The translations under genes and the position numbers were made by a program. A stretch of 6,885 bases of DNA from ZC4RG30 sp041168985 (GTDB lineage Bacteria; Pseudomonadota; Gammaproteobacteria; Steroidobacterales; Steroidobacteraceae), in NCBI GenBank assembly GCA_041168985.1, contig JBEEKA010000043.1, positions 1-6,885 of the forward strand, read 5' to 3'. Below are positions 1 through 4,411 of this stretch, one piece after another. The notes under the pieces are model-generated. The model was not told the DNA's origin and did not search any database. It saw only the letters and a list, made by a program, of their open reading frames with translations. Position 1 is the first letter of the stretch. Each line of letters starts with the position of its first letter.

Positions 1-1
1 C

Positions 2-1219
2 CCGAGCGCCAACATGGCCGCCATGATCCCGGTCTTCGGGGCGGTGCTGGCGAAATACGGCCGGTACTGGCGACCCTCCCTGGCAGACGGGATGGCGATA
101 GGACTGGCCCTGGTCATGGGCATTTCGGAGTACCGGGCGGCGGGCTACAACGAAGCCCAGAACCTCGTCGCGGGCACCGTTCTGCAGATGGTCGCCCCCT
201 ATCTCTGCGCCAGACTGGTCGTTGGCCGCGAAGACCTGCACGTCGAGCTCGCCAGGATTTTCGTCCTTATCCTGTTCAGCCTCGCCCTGGTCGGCATGTT
301 CGAGTTCAAGTTCGGATGGAACCCCTTCCTCGTCTATCCGCAGAAGCTCTTTTTCGCCGGCCAGGGCTACGGCTGGGTCACGACCTTTCGCTACGGCTTC
401 GCGCGCGTTGCCGGACCCTACGCCCACTGCATCCTCGCCGGCATGATGATGATCATGGCCTACCGCCTGAACCGCTGGCTCGAGTGGGGTGGGCACTGGG
501 AGGAAAAGTTCGCCAGATTGCCCTGGCTGCCTGTGCCCAAGGGGCGCGCGATCACCTATGCCCTGATCCTGGGTTCCGTCACCACGATAGCCCGCGGCCC
601 CTGGATCGGCGGAATCCTCGGCGCCCTGCTGGTCAACGTGGGCCGCCATCCCCGTCGAAAGAAGCTGTTTCCCTCCCTGTTCGCAACCCTTGTCTTTGTC
701 GCCATTCCGGCCAAGGTCGCCTTTGATTCCTACCTGTCCGTCAAGCCCGGCATGAAGTTGACCGACTCGCAGATCACCGCGATGTACCGCAAGGAACTTT
801 TCGAGAAGTACTACGACATCGCGCTGGACCATGCCTGGCTGGGCTGGGGGCGCAACACCTGGCCGAAGGTGAACGGCATGGTCTCCGTCGACAACTACTA
901 TCTTTTGCTGTCGCTGATGCACGGGCTGGTCGCTACCGGCCTGTTCGTTACCCTGATGCTGTGGATGTCGGTCCGCCTTTTCCGCCGGGGCATGGCGGAA
1001 CCGGAGGGCTACAACTCGCTCGCCTTCACGATGATGGCCATCATCATCGCCATCGCCGTGTCGGTCGCCACGGTTTACCTGGGCGAGAACGTCGTGCCGG
1101 CCCTTTTCCTGATCCTGGGCTGGGCCGAAACCTACCTCCAGGACCGCCGACTCATCGGGCAGGTAGGGAATTTCCCTACAGCGCCCACCGGCTTCTCCTT
1201 CCGGCATGTGATCCGCTGA
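2..1219 (+). CDS. O-antigen ligase / polysaccharide polymerase-like membrane protein (5' partial)
   Basis: Probable inner-membrane enzyme of the O-antigen ligase/Wzy_C superfamily, which polymerises or transfers undecaprenyl-linked glycans on the periplasmic side. The frame is open to the left edge, so the true start probably lies outside the window; the ATG at 14 has no Shine-Dalgarno sequence in the bases visible before it. Counting from that ATG (401 residues), hydrophobic segments lie at roughly 51-70, 80-98, 133-150, 178-209, 219-236, 298-322 and 336-375. Family-like landmarks are the R131-VAGPYAH segment, TIARGPWIGG at 191-200 (the conserved T-x-x-R-G start of the Wzy_C region), and HAWLGWGRNTW from 273 followed by DNYY at 293-296 and HG at 303-304 (the conserved G-x-G ... 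hN-y ... h-G pattern). Ligase and polymerase cannot be separated by sequence alone. The sugar transferase downstream supports a role in repeat-unit polymer assembly. Confidence 0.82.
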   Translation, partial: PSANMAAMIPVFGAVLAKYGRYWRPSLADGMAIGLALVMGISEYRAAGYNEAQNLVAGTVLQMVAPYLCARLVVGREDLHVELARIFVLILFSLALVGMFEFKFGWNPFLVYPQKLFFAGQGYGWVTTFRYGFARVAGPYAHCILAGMMMIMAYRLNRWLEWGGHWEEKFARLPWLPVPKGRAITYALILGSVTTIARGPWIGGILGALLVNVGRHPRRKKLFPSLFATLVFVAIPAKVAFDSYLSVKPGMKLTDSQITAMYRKELFEKYYDIALDHAWLGWGRNTWPKVNGMVSVDNYYLLLSLMHGLVATGLFVTLMLWMSVRLFRRGMAEPEGYNSLAFTMMAIIIAIAVSVATVYLGENVVPALFLILGWAETYLQDRRLIGQVGNFPTAPTGFSFRHVIR

Positions 1220-1245
1220 ACAGTTTTCAAGGCTGACACAACCGT

Positions 1246-1280
1246 CCCCGGCCGGGGTAGTGGAATATGTACATCCGGAT
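1246..1280. other. Cluster of three short perfect palindromes before the sugar transferase
   Basis: The stretch between the membrane protein and the sugar transferase holds CCCCGGCCGGGG (1246-1257), ATGTACAT (1267-1274) and ATCCGGAT (1273-1280), each a perfect inverted repeat, the last two sharing two bases. There is no T-tract after the GC-rich one, so it is not a standard intrinsic terminator. The palindromes could be operator half-sites or RNA secondary structure near the translation start, or chance in GC-rich DNA. They are listed because they fill much of the only gap in the biosynthetic part of the window. The sequence is certain; the regulatory function is speculation. Confidence 0.25.
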
Positions 1281-1295
1281 CACACGGGTGCAGAC

Positions 1296-2012
1296 ATGTC
1301 CCACGATGACAGGGAACTCAAGGACCTTGAAAAACGCCTGATGCCGTCGGCGCGACAGCAGGCTCGTGATGCGTTGCGTCGACTCTACTGGCGCTGTGAA
1401 CGGCGAACGGGGTACATCCTCAAGCGGTCCCTCGACATCCTGGCCGGAACGTCCGCCCTCCTCGTCGCTTCCCCGCTCCTGCTGCTGGTGGCCCTGCTCG
1501 TCAAACTGACCGATGGCGGCCCGATCCTCTTCTGGCAGACGCGGGTCGGCAAATGGGGCCGTACCTTCCGTTTCCCGAAATTCCGTTCCATGGTGGTCAA
1601 CGCGGAGGCGCTGCGCGTGAAACTCGAGCAGGCCAACCAGCACGGCGGCGAAGGCATCACCTTCAAGATGAAACGCGATCCGCGGATCACCTGGATAGGA
1701 CGGATCATCCGCAAGTTCAGCATCGACGAGCTCCCACAGCTCTGGTGCGTCATCCGCGGAGACATGTCGCTGGTGGGGCCGCGGCCGGCCCTCGTCTCCG
1801 AGGTGGCCCGCTACGACCTCGACAACCGTCGCCGCCTGGATGCCACGCCAGGACTCACCTGCACCTGGCAGGTGAGCGGGCGATCCGAGATCCCCTTCGA
1901 GGAACAGTGCCGCCTCGACGTCGAGTACATCGAGGAGCAGAGCCTGACGGCAGACATCAAGCTGCTGCTCAAGACGATCCCCGCTGTCATCACGGGACGG
2001 GGAGCGTACTGA
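1296..2012 (+). CDS. Undecaprenyl-phosphate sugar-phosphate transferase (bacterial sugar transferase family, short form)
   Basis: Monotopic phosphoglycosyl transferase that moves a sugar-1-phosphate from an NDP-sugar to undecaprenyl phosphate on the cytoplasmic membrane face, the first committed step of repeat-unit synthesis. Numbering from the ATG at 1296 (238 residues): a charged N-terminal helix (about 5-40), KRSLDI at 43-48 leading into one hydrophobic re-entrant helix (about 45-70), then DGGPILFWQTRVG, FPKFRSM (93-99), the SIDELPQLW block with the catalytic Asp-Glu pair at 144-145, RGDMSLVGPRP (154-164), PGLTCTWQVSGR (185-196) and the family-typical GAY terminus. It lacks the multi-helix N-terminal part of WbaP/WcaJ, so it is the minimal PglC-like form with a coil extension. 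An in-frame GTG at 1260 would add 12 residues but sits only two bases after a GGGG tract; neither start has a good Shine-Dalgarno sequence. The sugar cannot be read from the sequence. The next gene begins two bases after the stop. Confidence 0.93.
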   Translation: MSHDDRELKDLEKRLMPSARQQARDALRRLYWRCERRTGYILKRSLDILAGTSALLVASPLLLLVALLVKLTDGGPILFWQTRVGKWGRTFRFPKFRSMVVNAEALRVKLEQANQHGGEGITFKMKRDPRITWIGRIIRKFSIDELPQLWCVIRGDMSLVGPRPALVSEVARYDLDNRRRLDATPGLTCTWQVSGRSEIPFEEQCRLDVEYIEEQSLTADIKLLLKTIPAVITGRGAY

Positions 2013-2014
2013 AG

Positions 2015-2785
2015 ATGGAGGAGTCGGTGCCGGCCGGCATCCATATCGGCAACATCCGGCTGACCAACCTCGCCATGGAAGACGCGCTCGACGCCATCGA
2101 CGCCGCGCTGGCGGCCCGTGTGCGAACGAAGATCGCGTTCGTGAACGCCGACTGCGTGAACATCTGCGCGCGAAACCCGTCGTACGCCAGGGATCTGGAA
2201 GGCATGGACTGGGTCTTCATCGACGGCATCGGAATGAAGATCGCCGGCCGCATGCTCAACCAGCCCGTGCGCGACAACGTGAACGGCACGGACCTGTTCC
2301 CGCGCCTGTGCGCCGAGATGGCCGCGCGCCAGCGGCGACTCTTCCTGCTGGGAGCCAGCCCCGGTGTCGCGGCACGCGCAGCCGAATGGGCCCGCCATCA
2401 CCATCCCGGCCTCGTCATCGCAGGCGCCGAGCATGGGTTCCACCCGGAATCGGAAACGCCAGCCCTTCTCGACCGGATACGTGCCAGCCAGGCCGACGTG
2501 CTGCTCGTGGCAATGGGCGCCCCCCTGCAGGAATCCTGGCTCGCCAGGCATGGCGATGAATGCGGCACGCCGGTCTGCATTGGCGTCGGCGGACTCTTCG
2601 ACTACTACTCCGGCGACATCCCGCGCGCGCCGTTGTGGATGCGGCGCACGGGACTCGAATGGGTATTCCGGCTGCTCCAGGAACCGGCTCGCCTGTGGCG
2701 GCGGTACGTGATCGGCAACGCCGTCTTCCTGTTGCGCATCCTTCGCGATAAGTTCAGTGCCTCCCCGTCCAGGAATCCGAAATGA
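2015..2785 (+). CDS. WecG/TagA/CpsF family glycosyltransferase (GT26)
   Basis: Peripheral membrane glycosyltransferase expected to add the second sugar to the undecaprenyl-diphosphate-linked sugar; characterised relatives (WecG, TagA) transfer N-acetylmannosamine or its uronic acid. The 256-residue product has the family blocks in order: NAD at 44-46, FIDGIGM around D70 (equivalent to the proposed TagA catalytic base), NGTDLFPRL (90-98), FLLGASPG (110-117), VLLVAMGAPLQESWL (162-176), GVGGLFDYYSG (190-200) and a basic, aromatic C-terminal region (RAPLWMRR, EWVFRLLQEP, LWRRY). In TagA the corresponding appendage has been linked to membrane attachment and active-site completion. The ATG at 2015 is chosen because GGGGAG lies at 1999-2004, ten bases upstream, and the conserved region begins soon after; the open frame extending further left is a shadow of the sugar transferase. 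It ends in an ATGA overlap with the next gene. Donor specificity is unknown. Confidence 0.93.
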   Translation: MEESVPAGIHIGNIRLTNLAMEDALDAIDAALAARVRTKIAFVNADCVNICARNPSYARDLEGMDWVFIDGIGMKIAGRMLNQPVRDNVNGTDLFPRLCAEMAARQRRLFLLGASPGVAARAAEWARHHHPGLVIAGAEHGFHPESETPALLDRIRASQADVLLVAMGAPLQESWLARHGDECGTPVCIGVGGLFDYYSGDIPRAPLWMRRTGLEWVFRLLQEPARLWRRYVIGNAVFLLRILRDKFSASPSRNPK

Positions 2786-3570
2786 GCGAGCAACCCACGC
2801 AGGTCGCCATCCTGAGCGCCGGCATGCGCGACATGCTGCCCGTACTCGACAAGCCCGCCGCGCAACGCGTGATCGAGCACTTCGTACGCATCGGTTATCG
2901 GCGCATCCTGGTGCTGGGTGACGACCACAGCACCGCGGTCCGGGATTTCCTCGGCAGCGGGGAGCGCTGGGGCGTTTCGATCGAACACCATGCGCGCCAG
3001 CCCGGCCTGTCGACCGAAGGACACCGGCACGCGCTGGGCCTGACCGCCGACACCCCCTGTGGCATCGGCGACCTGTCGTCGCTTCCGCCTTCGGACGACG
3101 ACCCGGGATTCAGCGTCGCCACGGACCGGGAGTACCTCGAAGCGGGACTTCGCCTGCTCCGGGAGCGCACGACCAGCCTGCCCGGCGCCATCGACGTCGC
3201 GCGCAGCGCCACCGTGCACCCCGACGCCGTACTGGAAGGTCCGGTCTACATCGGCGCCCATTGCCGCGTCATGGCTGGCGCCCACATCGGCCCGGAGGTC
3301 ATCCTGGGCCAGGGCAGCGTGGTCGAAGCCAAGACGCACCTGCGCGAATGCACAGTCTTGCCGGACACGCACATCGGTCCGTCGCTGGACATCCGGCATG
3401 CCATCGCCGCGCCCGGCATGCTGTCCAGCATCAGCAACGAAGTGTGCGTCACGGGCATCGACTCCCACCTGCTGGGACCCGTCACGCTGGAAGCCGGCGC
3501 CCATTCGATACAACCTGCAGCACCCCGGGCGCAGAAGGGCTTCTTCCGTCGCCTGTTTTCCTTCAAATAG
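2782..3570 (+). CDS. NDP-sugar pyrophosphorylase-like protein lacking the catalytic core, with left-handed beta-helix
   Basis: The 262-residue product starts like a sugar nucleotidyltransferase: a VAILSAG strand at 8-14, LPVLDKPAAQRVIEHF (19-34), GYRRILVL (38-45) and VRDFLGSGERWGVSIEH (53-69) match the usual first half of that fold. The glycine-rich loop G-x-GTR-L and its lysine are missing between residues 14 and 19, the GTA segment is not recognisable (around 75-85), and the roughly 100-residue part carrying the metal-binding Asp is absent. A relic of the domain's end (DREYLEAGLRLL, 115-126) follows directly. Residues about 140-205 form hexapeptide repeats of a left-handed beta-helix (VYIGAHCRVMAGAHIGP and following), and the tail QKGFFRRLFSFK is basic and aromatic. 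Inference: a non-catalytic scaffold or regulator, or an acyltransferase-like protein, in the polysaccharide pathway. It starts by ATGA overlap, with AGGAA at 2771-2775 as ribosome binding site. The fold is well supported; the function is unknown. Confidence 0.8.
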   Translation: MSEQPTQVAILSAGMRDMLPVLDKPAAQRVIEHFVRIGYRRILVLGDDHSTAVRDFLGSGERWGVSIEHHARQPGLSTEGHRHALGLTADTPCGIGDLSSLPPSDDDPGFSVATDREYLEAGLRLLRERTTSLPGAIDVARSATVHPDAVLEGPVYIGAHCRVMAGAHIGPEVILGQGSVVEAKTHLRECTVLPDTHIGPSLDIRHAIAAPGMLSSISNEVCVTGIDSHLLGPVTLEAGAHSIQPAAPRAQKGFFRRLFSFK

Positions 3571-3603
3571 AACATCCACCCGACTTAAACTGCTGTCTCC
3601 ATC

Positions 3604-3611
3604 AGGAGAGG
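3604..3611 (+). promoter_or_regulatory. Strong ribosome binding site for the STAS gene
   Basis: AGGAGAGG ends seven bases before the ATG at 3619 and is the best Shine-Dalgarno match in the window. It fixes the start of the STAS protein. The genes around it rely on stop/start coupling or weak sites, so this site marks the head of the signalling cassette and would suit an antagonist made in excess over its binding partner. Confidence 0.75.
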
Positions 3612-3618
3612 TTGCCGC

Positions 3619-3966
3619 ATGAAACTTGCCTCGACGCCGCTGGGCTCCACGCCGGGCCTGTCCATCACCATCGTGAGCGAAAGCCTCGATTCCTCCAACT
3701 GCCGGGACTTCAAGCAGGACATCCAGCCCCTGCTGGAGTCGGCTCCGGTCGCCATCCTGGACATGAGCCAGTTGAAGTTCGTCGACAGCTCGGGACTGGG
3801 CACCCTCCTGTCCTGCCTGCGCACCATGAACAACAAGTCCGGCAAGCTGCTGCTGGTGGGACTTGCCAAGCCGGTGCGCGCTGTCTTTGAACTCGTCCGG
3901 ATGCACCGGATCTTCTCGATCCACGAAACCCGCGAAGAAGCGCTGGCGGAACTGTCCGGGTCCTGA
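3619..3966 (+). CDS. STAS-domain anti-sigma-factor antagonist (SpoIIAA/RsbV-like)
   Basis: Single-domain cytoplasmic protein of 115 residues, the usual length for SpoIIAA/RsbV. The domain runs from about residue 13 to 112. The signature FVDSSGLGTLLS lies at 54-65; by comparison with SpoIIAA Ser58 and RsbV Ser56, the serine directly after the Asp, S57, is the expected phosphorylation site. LLLVGLAKPVRAVFEL (77-92) matches the conserved strand-helix that contacts the kinase partner. In partner switching, the unphosphorylated antagonist sequesters the anti-sigma kinase and phosphorylation releases it. The next gene, an RsbW-like ATPase, begins seven bases after the stop, so the two are very likely a pair. 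A 48-base gap and a strong ribosome binding site separate it from the gene before. In Vibrio fischeri a STAS protein in a polysaccharide locus (SypA) acts without any known sigma factor, so the target here may not be one either. Confidence 0.93.
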   Translation: MKLASTPLGSTPGLSITIVSESLDSSNCRDFKQDIQPLLESAPVAILDMSQLKFVDSSGLGTLLSCLRTMNNKSGKLLLVGLAKPVRAVFELVRMHRIFSIHETREEALAELSGS

Positions 3967-3973
3967 CATCTCA

Positions 3974-4411
3974 GTGAACCCGGTCGGTCAGGTTCCGGAC
4001 GGCTACATGCTGGTCCGGCATATCGAGCTGCCGCTCGATCTCGCGGCGCTCGTTGAACTGCGCGATCAGCTTTCGCTCGCCTGTGCCGACCAGTCGGACG
4101 ACTTCACCGACGCGCTGGTGCTGGCCGCCCATGAAGCGGCAACCAACGTCGTGCGTCATGCCGTGCCGGCCGGATCCGCCCCGACCTTCGACGCCCTCCT
4201 CTGCCGAAGCACGGATGCATTCCGCGTCGAACTGCGCTATCCCGGAGAGGTGTTCACGCCCCCGACCGATATCGATGCGCCGGATTTCGACACCTGTCGG
4301 GAAGGCGGTTTCGGGCTTTTCCTGATGCAGCAGACCGTCGACACCGTCGACTACGATTCGCCGGAACCGGGGACGGCACGCATCACGCTCATCAAGCGGT
4401 TTTCCGACTGA
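3974..4411 (+). CDS. Anti-sigma-factor-like ATPase/serine kinase (RsbW/SpoIIAB-type HATPase)
   Basis: Small GHKL-fold protein, probable partner and kinase of the upstream STAS protein. From the GTG at 3974 it has 145 residues; an in-frame ATG at 4007 would give 134, and since neither has a clear Shine-Dalgarno sequence, coupling to the STAS stop favours the GTG. The N box HEAATNVVRHA (53-63) carries the Glu54 and Asn58 expected for catalysis and magnesium binding. The lid/G2 region EGGFGLFLMQQTVDTVDY (110-127) is typical. The G1 box is not: where relatives have Asp-x-Gly, this protein reads LRYPGEVFTPP (87-97), with Tyr at the position of the adenine-contacting Asp. ATP binding or kinase activity may therefore be altered, leaving a possible binding-only role. 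Its stop overlaps the histidine kinase start by one base (TGATG). Confidence 0.88.
   Translation: MNPVGQVPDGYMLVRHIELPLDLAALVELRDQLSLACADQSDDFTDALVLAAHEAATNVVRHAVPAGSAPTFDALLCRSTDAFRVELRYPGEVFTPPTDIDAPDFDTCREGGFGLFLMQQTVDTVDYDSPEPGTARITLIKRFSD

Noticed and set aside
1202..1217. Sigma-54-like GG-N10-GC element overlapping the end of the first gene
   Set aside because: The invariant GG and GC are present, but several other consensus positions differ (CC instead of TT before GC). The same spacing also occurs by chance at 3605-3618 over the STAS ribosome binding site, showing it is uninformative in GC-rich DNA.
1233..1238. CTGACA as a -35 hexamer before the sugar transferase
   Set aside because: It matches five of six bases of the consensus, but no acceptable -10 hexamer lies 16-19 bases downstream, where the sequence is the GC-rich palindrome.
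1246..1257. CCCCGGCCGGGG as an intrinsic terminator
   Set aside because: A hairpin would need a loop, leaving only a few stem pairs, and no run of T residues follows.
1553..2014. Upstream extension of the WecG-like reading frame to 1553
   Set aside because: The extension overlaps the conserved sugar transferase in another frame and encodes Arg/Pro/His-rich sequence without family character; the ATG at 2015 has a suitable ribosome binding site and the conserved region starts there.
2605..3969. A 454-codon open frame on the minus strand
   Set aside because: It lies wholly opposite four well-supported plus-strand features, has no recognisable domain, and its composition (rich in Arg, Gly, Ala, Asp, Gln) is what the complement of high-GC coding DNA produces.
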